From: DASRAJ01 sp039920305
Lineage (GTDB): Bacteria > Bacteroidota > Bacteroidia > Chitinophagales > UBA10324
Assembly: GCA_039920305.1 (NCBI GenBank)
Contig: JBDSEA010000175.1
Location: 1-28,308, forward strand
Length of the DNA: 28,308 nt
Reading direction: 5' to 3'
Within the stretch, counting starts at the first letter, position 1, and each line of letters opens with the position of its first letter. The translations under genes were made by a program, and so were the position numbers. A model generated the notes under the pieces. It had not been told where the DNA came from and did no database searches. It was given only the letters and a program-made list of their open reading frames with translations. Positions 15,319 to 24,866 of this stretch are shown here, piece by piece.

Positions 15319-17376
15319 ATGAAAAGAATTTTCCTCTCCTCTGTCATTTTATTAGTCATTATAAACGTCTTGCAGGCACAAAACGTAGGCATTGGAATTT
15401 CTGCGCCTACACAAAAGCTGGATGTAAGCGGCAATGTACAGTTCACCGGTGCATTGATGCCGGGAGGAAGTGCGGGTACATTATCACAGATACTAACTTC
15501 AAATGGTCCGGGTCTTGCTCCGGCATGGACAACCACAGCATCTTCAACGGGCTGGCTACTTACAGGAAATGCCGCAACGGTTCCCGGAACTAATTTTATA
15601 GGCACCACCGACCTGAAAGACTGGGTGATTAAAACAAACAACCTGGAGCGGATGCGTATTGCAAGCGGGGGCAGTGTGGGTATCAATGTTACTCCTACTA
15701 CAACTGAAATGCTGACAGTAGCCGGCGGCACAAGCTATAATGGAATTAGGGCCACTACCACCAAAACCGCCACGGGGAGCTATGCTCTTCATGTTAACGG
15801 AAAAACCGGGCTAAATGGTTATGGAGGTTATGTTGGAACCATTACTGTTAGTGGATTGGGTGTGGATAATCCACCCCTGTATGCCACCACAAATGTCACA
15901 GGCTTTAACGCACAACCTGCAATACTCGGAGTAACGGTAACAGGTGGAAATACTTCAGCAATCATTGGTGAATCAGATGTCTGGAATGGCGGTAATTTCA
16001 TTTCCAACCTTGGAAGTGCCATTGCACTTGTAGGCAACAACGCAGTGGCTGCGAATGCATCAAATACAGGGACAGGAGTATTGGGTGTAACAGGAGGAGC
16101 ATTCGGATGGGGTGTTTGGGGTTACAACTCACAGAAGAATGGAACAGGAATAAAAGGAGAAAATTATTTAGCTACAACAACTACAGGAACAGGAAACGGT
16201 GTGCTGGGTCTTACACCCCAGAGTGCTGGTGCAGGAGTTTCAGGAAAGAATACGAACACGAGTGGAACGGGTATTATTGGCGCAGGAAACAATGTTACCG
16301 CAGTATATCTTGTAGCCGGAAGCGGTGGTGCCTTTACCGGTACGGGTACAGGAATTTTTGCAGTGGGCACTACCGTGCTTTCAGGAACAGGAATAATCGG
16401 AGCAGGAAATAATTCTGCTTCTGTAACATTGGCTGGCGGAAGCGGTGGATCCTTTACCGGCACCAGTACCGGCATTTATGGAAAGGCATCAACCGCAGCA
16501 ACAGGCATAGGTATTCTGGCCGCAGGAAATGGAGCCACTGCATTGGTACCCATCACAGGTGGCGGAGGAGCATTTACCGGAACAGGTACGGGAACCTATT
16601 CCATTGCAAACTTAGCAACCGGCACCGGGGTTGTATCAGGAGGCAATAATGTAACACCAACTGTTCTTGTAAGTGGTAGTGGTGGAGCCTTTACTGGATT
16701 AACAACAGGGTTGTATGCAAATTCAACGCTCACGGTGGGAGCGGCAGAAGCAATTTATTCTGTTGAAAATGGAACGGTGGTAAGAGTAAATTACTGGGAT
16801 GGAACAACCCAATGGAAAATTGCCGGTACAGGAACAATGCCTGTTGGATGCACTGTAAAGGATGATCAGGGCATTGAGCGCGAAATGTTTGCGATGGAAT
16901 CACCTGAATTTCTGTTTTCCGATTATGGAGAAGGACAATTGGTGAATGGCTTTACCCATATTACACTGGATCCAATTATTTCGAAAAATATTTCCGTGAC
17001 TTCGCATAATCCACTTCGGGTTTTTGTTCAGCTTGAGGGCAATTGCAAAGGTGTTTATGTAACCAACAAATCTTCAGATGGTTTTGATGTTGTTGAGCTT
17101 GATGGCGGCAATTCAAATACCCCTTTTCAGTACCAGGTTATCTGCAATGTTAAGGACGTGCAAATGGATAATGGAAAACTCAATCATCTTGCTGATATCA
17201 GATTCAAGCCCGCCAACTCAAATACATTGGTAAGCGATTTGCCTGCGCAATCAGCCCGGTCAATCCAGGGAAGTGAAGCAATTATCCCGGCAGAAACAAA
17301 CCAGCGAAGCTATCTGCAGCCGGAAGGCAATTTGAAAAACTCGCCTGCGTCTCCTACGGCACCAGGGAATGAATAA
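15319..17376 (+). CDS. Secreted Gly-rich repeat protein (tail-fibre-like)
   Basis: A 685-residue secreted protein. Residues 1-20 are a signal peptide (KRIFLSSVILLVIINVLQAQ), followed by NVGIGISAPTQKLDVSGNV, the module that starts many Bacteroidota tail-fibre-like proteins. The middle is Gly/Thr/Ser-rich beta-roll sequence. Four consecutive copies of a 39-40-residue repeat lie at 16264-16740 (GTGIIGAGNN ... GSGGAFTGTGTGIY). The C-terminal part (about residues 475-640) has a separate domain containing YWDGTTQWKI, VFVQLEGNCKGVYVTNKS and GFDVVELDGG, a conserved-looking ending known from similar proteins whose function I cannot name. There is no S74 dyad and no recognisable T9SS sorting domain; the protein ends in a polar Pro/Ser/Asn tail. 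The ATG at 15319 begins the signal peptide. Role unknown, probably structural or adhesive. Confidence 0.78.
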   Translation: MKRIFLSSVILLVIINVLQAQNVGIGISAPTQKLDVSGNVQFTGALMPGGSAGTLSQILTSNGPGLAPAWTTTASSTGWLLTGNAATVPGTNFIGTTDLKDWVIKTNNLERMRIASGGSVGINVTPTTTEMLTVAGGTSYNGIRATTTKTATGSYALHVNGKTGLNGYGGYVGTITVSGLGVDNPPLYATTNVTGFNAQPAILGVTVTGGNTSAIIGESDVWNGGNFISNLGSAIALVGNNAVAANASNTGTGVLGVTGGAFGWGVWGYNSQKNGTGIKGENYLATTTTGTGNGVLGLTPQSAGAGVSGKNTNTSGTGIIGAGNNVTAVYLVAGSGGAFTGTGTGIFAVGTTVLSGTGIIGAGNNSASVTLAGGSGGSFTGTSTGIYGKASTAATGIGILAAGNGATALVPITGGGGAFTGTGTGTYSIANLATGTGVVSGGNNVTPTVLVSGSGGAFTGLTTGLYANSTLTVGAAEAIYSVENGTVVRVNYWDGTTQWKIAGTGTMPVGCTVKDDQGIEREMFAMESPEFLFSDYGEGQLVNGFTHITLDPIISKNISVTSHNPLRVFVQLEGNCKGVYVTNKSSDGFDVVELDGGNSNTPFQYQVICNVKDVQMDNGKLNHLADIRFKPANSNTLVSDLPAQSARSIQGSEAIIPAETNQRSYLQPEGNLKNSPASPTAPGNE
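16264..16740 (+). repeat. Four tandem 117-120-base coding repeats
   Basis: Copies start at 16264, 16384, 16504 and 16621. Each encodes G[TI]GIxxAGNx, then a variable strand, then GSGGAFTGTGTGxY and a variable linker. The spacing is 120, 120, 117 and 120 bases. Confidence 0.9.
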
Positions 17377-17453
17377 AGTCAAATGCTGTCCCATGGGCAC
17401 CTTAACCATAAAAAGAAATATAGCATAAAAATTTAAAATAGTAAGTGATTATA

Positions 17454-19733
17454 ATGAATAAGAAGATTATCTTCCAAGTTATTTCAGGAATGTTGCTTTT
17501 TTTTCTTGCCCCCAACGATTATATTTTTGGCCAGACTAAAGATATAGTACCCATGCACAAGCGTGAGTACAACCTTACAACCATAACTTATAATTCCCAT
17601 CCCACAATTCATCCCCAATCTTTGATTGAAGCTACCGCAATGGATCTCACACATCCCGATCTTGGACAAACCGCATATGATGCAGGAAGCACCTACAGGG
17701 AGCAAATCGGTAAAAGAACAGCAAGCAGCCGTTCCTACGCAAATGACAGCGGTGGTTTCGCAATACAGAAATGTCTCGGAAACTTAAATTATCAGGATTC
17801 AGAAGGTCATTGGGTTGCCTACGACCGGAGACTCCGGCCCGATACCAATGAACTTGGAACTTATTTAGCCCCGGCGCAGGAAACTCCCGCAAAAATTTCT
17901 GTTACCGGAAAGTTTACTTCATTCATGGTGAATGAAAACGAAATTCAGTTCAACAAAAACTTACATCTTAAAAATGTAAGCGCCGGCGGTGAAACGCTTA
18001 TTGATTATGGAGAAGCGGATTGGCTGCATTTTACCATTGGTGACGATGGTATCCACATTTTTGATGTATGGCCAGGTATTGATGCAGAAATCACACTGGA
18101 TCTCTATAAGATCAAATCAAATTTCATTATCAAAAGTCCCCTTAATATCTCAGAGGGCTATTTGATTATTGAAGATCATTTAAACATTCCATCCGGGTAT
18201 CACTTTAAGTATACTGAAGGAAGCTGGGCAGGAAGCCATGACTGGAATGGTTCTGTTCAAATAGAATCTCCTGATGCTGAAAGCTATTATGTGGAAATAG
18301 GACGGGCGATCGCTTTTGATTCAGGCTATATAAATAATTCTTCAATTTATTATGATTTTGATTCATCATCGAATGTTTTTCAAATCAAAACTCCATCCAA
18401 CTGGCTGAATGATCCATCAGTAAAATATCCGGTAACGATTGATCCGCTCGTTTCAACATCTGCAGTTTATTCAACAGGAATAATGTACTATCAGTATAAC
18501 GGAAGTTTTTGCATAGGAGGCATTAATCCGGATTGCGGTTATACGCTTAATGTCCCTCTGCCATATGATGTCACACTTACGGCTTGCACCTTTAATTTTC
18601 AATTTGTCACCGTTAATGCATCAGGATGTATGGGTAGTTGCGCAATGAACAAGACCGGTTTCCAGATTGTTGGGCCGTGCGCCACCTCGCCTGCATCAAA
18701 TTTATGGTGGAGCTGCAACTTTAATGGCATTGGCACCTGCACCGCGGTAAATTATGATATGTTCGCAACGGTCTCATGCCTAACTCCGGTATGTAATGGG
18801 AGTATTGATTTCATTGCAAATAATTCGCGCTGTGATTGCAGCAACAATCCCTCTTGTGCTCCTGCAGGCACACCTTGTACCACTTCACCGGCAAATTCTT
18901 TCAGCGTAACTCTAACAGGAAAAAACCCTGAGGTGCTCGGAAACACCTCATCTGGCAATGGAACCTTAACCGTAACAGAGATCTGTTGTATTCCGTCGAT
19001 TCTTAACCCGGCACCCCTGTATGGTGTTCCGCCATATTCTTACTTATGGAGTAATGGTGCTACAACAAGTACATTAACTGTTACCAATTGCACTAACGGA
19101 ACTTATAATTATACCTGTACGATCACAGATGCTTGTGCCGTTACACGCACAGGAACATTTACTGTAAAGGTTACAGATTGTATTCTGCCCATTGAGCTGA
19201 GCTCATTTACAGGAACCTTCAACGGAAGGGATGTTGATCTTAACTGGACTACACAATCAGAAAAGGATAATGAATATTTCGTAATAGAAAGATCATTTAA
19301 CGGAGAAGACTTTGATTCCCTTGGAACCATCAAGGGTGCAGGCACCTCCAACATCCCTTTGAATTATTCCTTCACCGATCATGCTCCACGGCCGGTAATA
19401 AATTACTATAGTCTTAAGCAGGTGGATTTAGATGGGAATTCAAAAAATTCTTCGATAATCTCTGTGGAAACCCCGCCCGCACCCGAAATCCAGGTTTATC
19501 CGAGCCCGGCAAAGGATCATATCACTGTTTTCTTCAGCGGGCTGTCCTCCACCTTGAGCACTGCTGATATCAGGATCACTGATATGTTCGGCAATGTAGC
19601 TTTAACAAGTCTTGCCAGTGTAAGGTTGACAGAGCAAAAAACCCTGGATGTTTCAAATCTTCCCAATGGACAATATTTTATTTCGGTCAGGATTATTGGT
19701 TATGAGTTTCATTTTCGTTTCATAAAAGATTAA
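17454..19733 (+). CDS. Cys-rich secreted protein with T9SS sorting domain
   Basis: A 759-residue secreted protein. Residues 1-26 are a signal peptide (IIFQVISGMLLFFLAPNDYIFG). Residues about 95-335 form a beta-rich region ending in VKYPVTIDPLV, a motif I associate with N-terminal regions of Rhs/SpvB-like and other large secreted proteins. Residues 353-576 hold about 20 cysteines, unusual for this window and suggestive of disulfides. Residues about 515-575 (PPYSYLWSNGATTSTLTV) look like a SprB/PKD-type Ig-like repeat. Residues 579-672 (LPIELSSFTGTFNGRDVDLNW ... NYYSLKQVDLDG) are the fibronectin-like module that usually precedes a T9SS tail, and 677-759 (IQVYPSPAKDHITVFF) are the T9SS type A domain. 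The ATG at 17454 is favoured over one three codons upstream only because it begins MNKK. It may share a transcript with the gene 77 bases upstream. Function unknown. Confidence 0.82.
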   Translation: MNKKIIFQVISGMLLFFLAPNDYIFGQTKDIVPMHKREYNLTTITYNSHPTIHPQSLIEATAMDLTHPDLGQTAYDAGSTYREQIGKRTASSRSYANDSGGFAIQKCLGNLNYQDSEGHWVAYDRRLRPDTNELGTYLAPAQETPAKISVTGKFTSFMVNENEIQFNKNLHLKNVSAGGETLIDYGEADWLHFTIGDDGIHIFDVWPGIDAEITLDLYKIKSNFIIKSPLNISEGYLIIEDHLNIPSGYHFKYTEGSWAGSHDWNGSVQIESPDAESYYVEIGRAIAFDSGYINNSSIYYDFDSSSNVFQIKTPSNWLNDPSVKYPVTIDPLVSTSAVYSTGIMYYQYNGSFCIGGINPDCGYTLNVPLPYDVTLTACTFNFQFVTVNASGCMGSCAMNKTGFQIVGPCATSPASNLWWSCNFNGIGTCTAVNYDMFATVSCLTPVCNGSIDFIANNSRCDCSNNPSCAPAGTPCTTSPANSFSVTLTGKNPEVLGNTSSGNGTLTVTEICCIPSILNPAPLYGVPPYSYLWSNGATTSTLTVTNCTNGTYNYTCTITDACAVTRTGTFTVKVTDCILPIELSSFTGTFNGRDVDLNWTTQSEKDNEYFVIERSFNGEDFDSLGTIKGAGTSNIPLNYSFTDHAPRPVINYYSLKQVDLDGNSKNSSIISVETPPAPEIQVYPSPAKDHITVFFSGLSSTLSTADIRITDMFGNVALTSLASVRLTEQKTLDVSNLPNGQYFISVRIIGYEFHFRFIKD

Positions 19734-19834
19734 TTCCATTTTCTATTTCGTCTTACATTTATTTGCTTCCTAAAACTACACTGACTGTTCAGTTGGATAC
19801 CAAATAATATGTTTTGATGAATTTGTTTTTGAGT

Positions 19835-20824
19835 TTATTTTTTATCACCAATCATTGAAGGCGAGTCAAATAATTCATTCTTTCCGTTCGCTGCAAGGGC
19901 GTATTGAAAACCTTTCTGAAGTGAAAATGCCCCGGTATCCCCATTCTTATTCACGGCAATAAATCCAACCTGAATTTCCTGAAAATTTTTTTGTCTTAAT
20001 GTTATTCTTCTTACTGCTTCGATGCACGCATCCTGCGGTGTGCGTCCCATTCGCATTAACTCAACGATCAGGTGCGTTCCGCAAATCTTCATTACAGCTT
20101 CTCCCAATCCTGTTGCTGCAGCCGCTCCTGTTTCAGGATCTACATATAATCCGGCCCCGATGATGGGTGAATCCCCTACTCTGCCATACATCTTCCAGGC
20201 AAGGCCACTGGTAGTACATGCTCCGGCAAGTTTCCCTTCCGGTGTACGTACAAGTAATCCAATGGTATCATGGTTTTCAGGACTAACTACAGGTTTGTAT
20301 TTTGATGTTTTCAACCAGTCTTCATAGGCTTTTAAAGCCCCCGGTGTTAACCCTTTACGCAGTTGAAAGCCGTTGGCAAGTGCAAAATGCTTCGCCCCTT
20401 CACCACTCAGCATCACATGCGGTGTAGTATCCATAACCATCCGTGCAACAGCAACTGGATGCTCAATGTTTTCAAGGAACGTCACAGAGCCTGCATTGCC
20501 ATCCTGGTCCATGATGCAGGCATCCAGCGTAACATGTCCGTCACGGTCAGGATAACCCCCGAGCCCAACAGATGTATTGGTGCGATCGGCTTCCACCACC
20601 ATGACCGCCTGCTGTACCGCATCCACAGCCATTCCTCCATTATTCAAAACTTCCAGCGCTTTTTGATTTGCAGGTATACCAAATGACCATGTGGACAGTA
20701 CAATACTTCCCTCAGTTGTCTTCAATGGCAGGGTATTAGGGGAGCCACCCGCCCCTTTACCGGTTATCCATGCAGAGATTGCAGCAATTGAACCGGTAAT
20801 CAAAAATTTTCTGCGCGATTGCAT
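19835..20824 (-). CDS. N4-(beta-N-acetylglucosaminyl)-L-asparaginase, Tat-exported
   Basis: A 329-residue Ntn-hydrolase of the asparaginase-2/glycosylasparaginase family, which cleaves the bond between GlcNAc and Asn in degraded N-glycoproteins and autoprocesses into two chains. T187 in ENHDTIGLLVRT is the expected N-terminal nucleophile created by cleavage after D186. Other matches are SVGLGGYPDRDGHVTLDACIMD, HPVAVARMVMDTTPHVMLSGEGA, GRVGDSPIIGAGLYVD and AAATGLGEAVMK, more typical of glycosylasparaginase than of isoaspartyl peptidase. The N terminus MQSRRKFLITGSIAAISAWI is a twin-arginine signal, implying export of the folded precursor. A TATATTTG -7 box lies 18 bases upstream of the ATG. 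It converges with the preceding secreted protein gene, separated by about 100 bases with no clear terminator. Confidence 0.9.
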   Translation of the reverse strand: MQSRRKFLITGSIAAISAWITGKGAGGSPNTLPLKTTEGSIVLSTWSFGIPANQKALEVLNNGGMAVDAVQQAVMVVEADRTNTSVGLGGYPDRDGHVTLDACIMDQDGNAGSVTFLENIEHPVAVARMVMDTTPHVMLSGEGAKHFALANGFQLRKGLTPGALKAYEDWLKTSKYKPVVSPENHDTIGLLVRTPEGKLAGACTTSGLAWKMYGRVGDSPIIGAGLYVDPETGAAAATGLGEAVMKICGTHLIVELMRMGRTPQDACIEAVRRITLRQKNFQEIQVGFIAVNKNGDTGAFSLQKGFQYALAANGKNELFDSPSMIGDKK

Positions 20825-20841
20825 GATTGAAGCTCGTGGGA

Positions 20842-20849
20842 CAAATATA
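20842..20849 (-). promoter_or_regulatory. Putative promoter -7 box of the glycosylasparaginase gene
   Basis: TATATTTG on the minus strand matches TAnnTTTG, with a predicted leader of about 11 bases. No clear -33 element was found at the normal spacing. Nothing else was recognised in the gap to 21022. Confidence 0.4.
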
Positions 20850-21022
20850 ATCCCGGATGTAACACATGCTTATGGAAAAACCTGCAAGATTTAACAAATT
20901 AATATCACAAACATCTTTATAATTCCAAAAGCTTTCAGGTAAAAGTTATCCGTATCTGCCTGACATTTGGAATTGCATTTCCGCACATCATTTTTTCCGG
21001 TAATCATTTATTCAGAATGATA

Positions 21023-24000
21023 TCAGGTTTTATCGAATTCTTCCCTGGTTTTCAATACAAGTTCGGGTTTTCCTTTTTCTTTTAGTTGCGGGTTAATCTT
21101 TGGCAAATAATTTTTCATGATTTGATTAAAGGTATTTTCAGTCACATTTATTTCCGTTTGCAGGGATTTGATCTGATCAAGCGATGAATTGTTTGGCCTG
21201 CCCTCATAGAACATAAAAGTTCCGTAATTATTTGAGAGTTTCTCTCTGAGCCGTGCAGCCTGTTCTGAAACAATCATACCCTCGCGTGTATATACCACGT
21301 GAGCATGCAGGGTATCAAGAGCGTGTGAAAGCATCTCAAGCTGTTTTCTCAGCTTATCTTTTTCAGGTAAAGAAGCTGCAATTTTATTTGCATCATCACG
21401 CATATTGGTAATTCCGCTTACGGTATAGGCAAAATCATTAAGCATATCATACGATTTTGAAATTGCATCGAGCCGTAACTTTCTGTCTTCAGCTGTATAC
21501 GGTGAGTTCTTTTCCTGTTGCACAATTATTTTAGTCATCACCGTATCCTTGTTCCGGATAATTCGTATAACATAGGTTCCCTCACCGAGAGCAGGACCAG
21601 AAGTTGCGCCGCCTGCGATGAGGGGAGCCGGAGGAACTTTCGGCGGTTTTCTGGATAACGGAAGTGAAACAATATTTACACCCTTGTGTTTTCCTGCAGG
21701 CGTAGAGTTAATTACTGAACCATCGTTGTCAAGTATTTCAATCCTGAAATCACCGACAAGCTGCCGGTCTTTAAGGTAATATGCTACTACAGGGTCGCTG
21801 ACGGGATTAGCACCGGTAAATTCATCATCAGTGGCAGCCCCCGCATCAAATCCATTTAATGGAATGATGTACGGGCTATTTTCAAAAAGAGTGAATTTCG
21901 ATTGCATAATCTCAGGGGTTAATTGCCTGAGAATATTAAGGCCTAACTCATCAATAATCATAATTCCCCGGCCATGTGTGGCGAGAATCACTTCATTATC
22001 CCGTGGATGAATCACCACATCACGAATGGGCACATTGGGAATATTATTGTTGTAATTGAGCTGTGCCCAGTTTTTTCCCCCATCAATGGAAACAAATAAT
22101 CCGAATTCACTCCCGACTAAAAGGAGGTTGGGATTTTTAAGATCCTCGCGAACAACATGACAAAAACCTTTCACAGAATCATTACTGATCTTCGTCCATG
22201 ATGTCCCAAAGTCAGTGGTTTTGAAGACATAGGCGTTCATATTCCCCCAGTTATGATAATCCAGTGTTACGTAGGCCACGCCTTTATCATAATGCCCTGT
22301 TTCAATAGAACTGATCCAGGGTTCGCCGGGAATGTCCTTTAGGCTGGCAGCGACATTCGTCCATGATTTACCACCGTCTTTTGTGAGTTGAATATTACCA
22401 TCATCCGTTCCCGCCCATATAACGTTACTGTCAAGCGGCGAATCTGCAATTACATAAATACTGCAATGATTTTCTGCTGAAGAATTGTCTGCTGTTACAC
22501 CACCTGAATTCTCCTGCTGCTGGTATTTGGGATTGTTTGTTGTTAGATCGGGGGAGATCTTTTTCCAGGTTTCACCCTTATCGTAAGATGTAAGCACATA
22601 CTGACTTCCGAGGAATAACTTGTGCTTATTGTTTACGCTGGTTGTAAAAGCTGCATTCCAGTTAAACCGGTATTTAGGCTCATTGCCGGTGGCATGAGGC
22701 TGAATATCTTTCAGGATTTTTAAATCCATATCGTAGCGTACTGCCGATCCGCCCTGGGTTTCTGTATAGGCAATACTATTATCTGTTGCGTCAGGAAATG
22801 TCCAGAAGCCATCTCCAAATGAAAAAGGAAACCAGTCCTTGGTTCTTACCCCTCCTGTATTATTGCGGGATGGCCCATACCATGATAAATTATCCTGCAA
22901 GCCGCCATAAACACGATAGGGTTCTTCCATATCGTACATCACATGATAAAACTGTGAGAGCGGAAGGCTCCTGCAAAAACTCCAGGTGCCGCCCTGATTG
23001 TAGGATATGTATAATCCTCCGTCAGTACCCATTACAATGTTGTTTGGGTTATTCGGATTGATCCAGATATCATGATCATCCCCATGGTTTCCACCACCGG
23101 CACCGCTGAAGGAGCCTCCGCCATCGCGTGTAATGATGAGAGAAAGACCGCAGCGGTAAACAGTATTGGTATCCCTGGGATCGCAATATAGCCGCGCAAA
23201 ATAAAATGGCCGCTCTACAATCTGCATGGTGGTGCCCATGCGTTTCCAGTTTTCACCCCCGTCGCTCGATTTGAACATTGCACTTTTTTCATACTCGATC
23301 GTTGAGTAAACAATATTTGAGTTAACAGGGGATATTGCAAGAGCTATTCGCCCCATTTGTGTTGCGGGCAAACCGCTGGTGATTTTCTTCCAGGTTTTTC
23401 CTGCATCAACGGATTTGTATATCCCGCTTCCCGGCCCGCCCGATGCAAAGCTGTATGGGGTTCTTCTGAACTGCCACATAGCCGTAAACAGAATGCTTGG
23501 GTTTTTTGGATCCACCACCACATCCGCACATCCTGTTTTCTCATCAACATATAAAATCTTCTCCCATGATTTTCCCCCATCTGAAGTTTTATACAAGCCG
23601 CGATGCTTTGAATCACTCCATAAGGCACCCGGAACTGCCACATAAACCACATCGGAATTAACCGGACTAACCGCTATGCGGGAGATGCGTTCACTGCTGT
23701 CAAGTCCTGCCTTTTTCCAGTTCAATCCTGCATCCGTTGTTTTATAAATTCCTGTTCCTACAGAAACGCTGTTTCTTACCCAGCTCTCTCCTGTTCCTGC
23801 CCACACTGTCTGCGGATTTTTCTGATCAATGCATATCGCACCAATGGATTGCGTGTATTTATCAAATATTGGTTTGAAGGTTGTACCGAAGTCTTCTGAC
23901 TTCCATATCCCGCCGCTCGCACTTCCCACATAAATATACCGGACATCATTATTCACAACATCCACTGCTGCAATCCGTCCACTCATGATGGAAGGACCCA

Positions 24001-24109
24001 GCCAGCGCGCTTTTATGTCACCGAACAAGCGTGAATCTATGCTTTGTGAGAATGCCTCTGAGCAGATTACAGTCAGTAAAACAGCCACTTTAAACCAGTG
24101 TTTTATCAT
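21023..24109 (-). CDS. Exported Asp-box/VPS10-like beta-propeller protein
   Basis: A 1028-residue exported protein. Residues 1-22 are a signal peptide (KHWFKVAVLLTVICSEAFS). About residues 25-720 carry around ten Asp-box motifs, among them YKTTDAGLNWKK, YKTSDGGKSWEK, YKSVDAGKTWKK, FKSSDGGENWKR, LTSYDKGETWKK, QLTKDGGKSWTN and FKTTDFGTSWTK. This fits one or two large beta-propellers of the sortilin/VPS10 or xyloglucanase-like group. Residues about 740-850 look like a separate beta domain with a Pro-rich linker (RKPPKVPPAPLIAGG). The last 170 residues are helical and charged. No T9SS domain is seen, so it probably stays in the periplasm or outer membrane. Homologues are often labelled glycosyl hydrolase, but I see no catalytic residues that support that. 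It is the second gene of an operon, 31 bases after the LolA-like gene. Confidence 0.85.
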   Translation of the reverse strand: MIKHWFKVAVLLTVICSEAFSQSIDSRLFGDIKARWLGPSIMSGRIAAVDVVNNDVRYIYVGSASGGIWKSEDFGTTFKPIFDKYTQSIGAICIDQKNPQTVWAGTGESWVRNSVSVGTGIYKTTDAGLNWKKAGLDSSERISRIAVSPVNSDVVYVAVPGALWSDSKHRGLYKTSDGGKSWEKILYVDEKTGCADVVVDPKNPSILFTAMWQFRRTPYSFASGGPGSGIYKSVDAGKTWKKITSGLPATQMGRIALAISPVNSNIVYSTIEYEKSAMFKSSDGGENWKRMGTTMQIVERPFYFARLYCDPRDTNTVYRCGLSLIITRDGGGSFSGAGGGNHGDDHDIWINPNNPNNIVMGTDGGLYISYNQGGTWSFCRSLPLSQFYHVMYDMEEPYRVYGGLQDNLSWYGPSRNNTGGVRTKDWFPFSFGDGFWTFPDATDNSIAYTETQGGSAVRYDMDLKILKDIQPHATGNEPKYRFNWNAAFTTSVNNKHKLFLGSQYVLTSYDKGETWKKISPDLTTNNPKYQQQENSGGVTADNSSAENHCSIYVIADSPLDSNVIWAGTDDGNIQLTKDGGKSWTNVAASLKDIPGEPWISSIETGHYDKGVAYVTLDYHNWGNMNAYVFKTTDFGTSWTKISNDSVKGFCHVVREDLKNPNLLLVGSEFGLFVSIDGGKNWAQLNYNNNIPNVPIRDVVIHPRDNEVILATHGRGIMIIDELGLNILRQLTPEIMQSKFTLFENSPYIIPLNGFDAGAATDDEFTGANPVSDPVVAYYLKDRQLVGDFRIEILDNDGSVINSTPAGKHKGVNIVSLPLSRKPPKVPPAPLIAGGATSGPALGEGTYVIRIIRNKDTVMTKIIVQQEKNSPYTAEDRKLRLDAISKSYDMLNDFAYTVSGITNMRDDANKIAASLPEKDKLRKQLEMLSHALDTLHAHVVYTREGMIVSEQAARLREKLSNNYGTFMFYEGRPNNSSLDQIKSLQTEINVTENTFNQIMKNYLPKINPQLKEKGKPELVLKTREEFDKT

Positions 24110-24140
24110 AAATAATTAAATTTAATTGGATAGCTGAGGA

Positions 24141-24866
24141 TTATTTGGAGGGCATCTTAAAAACAGAATCGTCCACAGGTATATTGGCTTCTACCTGATC
24201 TATCTTGATGAAGAAGGAATACTTCTGACCCTGGTTCTCCTGTATATTTTCCATTGTGTAGGGAGTGAGCACACCCCCTGCGTCCTTATAGTCACTGAAA
24301 TTGGTTTCACCGTCTTGTGTGCTGCCATCCTGTCCTTTTACATGTGATTTTATTTTTACGATCAGGTAGGATTCCTTATCAAAAAAATAATCATATACAT
24401 CTCCTTCCTGCGTAGTGAGGGCAACATGATACGCAGGAGACCCATCAGCATCCTCTTCCCCCGCATAAGCAACCTTGTATCCTTTCTTAGCATAATCAAT
24501 AAGGGCTTCATCAAAATTTGCCTGGAATTTTACTGCTTTTAAAGCATCGGCATCCATTTTCTCTGCATATTCTCTTCCCATGAATGGATTAATGTCCCAC
24601 CCTTCAGTGCCATCAAATCCCTGCTTCTGAGTTTTACCCTGAAAGGTAATTTCAAACACCAGCATATTCGGACGTTTTTTGTACATGACGGTGGGAATAT
24701 CCATTCCTCCCTGCTGCACCTTGCCGGTCAATTTCATTGTGGTAATAGCATCGATCTTATTTCTCCCGCCTATTGCTTCAACATATCTGGCAATGATATC
24801 GTCTGCCGTTTGAGCCTTTGAAATTGTGGCTACCAGTAATAGCAGGATTGAAAATACTTTTTTCAT
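24141..24866 (-). CDS. LolA-like outer-membrane lipoprotein-sorting family protein
   Basis: A 241-residue exported protein. Residues 1-19 are a signal peptide (KKVFSILLLLVATISKAQ) without a lipobox cysteine. The start ADDIIARYVEAIGGRNKIDAITTMKLTGK is typical of the LolA/LolB-like periplasmic fold in Bacteroidota. It is followed by alternating strands (GMDIPTVMYKKRPNMLVFEITFQGK, GFDGTEGWDINPF, YLIVKIKSHVKGQ, SDYKDAGGVLTPYTMENI). The fold is an open beta-barrel that binds lipid or acyl groups in known members; this branch is uncharacterised and should not be called LolA itself. It precedes the 1028-residue propeller gene by 31 bases and is probably co-transcribed with it. Confidence 0.8.
   Translation of the reverse strand: MKKVFSILLLLVATISKAQTADDIIARYVEAIGGRNKIDAITTMKLTGKVQQGGMDIPTVMYKKRPNMLVFEITFQGKTQKQGFDGTEGWDINPFMGREYAEKMDADALKAVKFQANFDEALIDYAKKGYKVAYAGEEDADGSPAYHVALTTQEGDVYDYFFDKESYLIVKIKSHVKGQDGSTQDGETNFSDYKDAGGVLTPYTMENIQENQGQKYSFFIKIDQVEANIPVDDSVFKMPSK

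Noticed and set aside
19734..19834. Terminator between the convergent secreted protein and glycosylasparaginase genes
   Set aside because: Only a 5-base stem (ACTGA/TCAGT) near 19780-19793 was found, with no T run; too weak to call.
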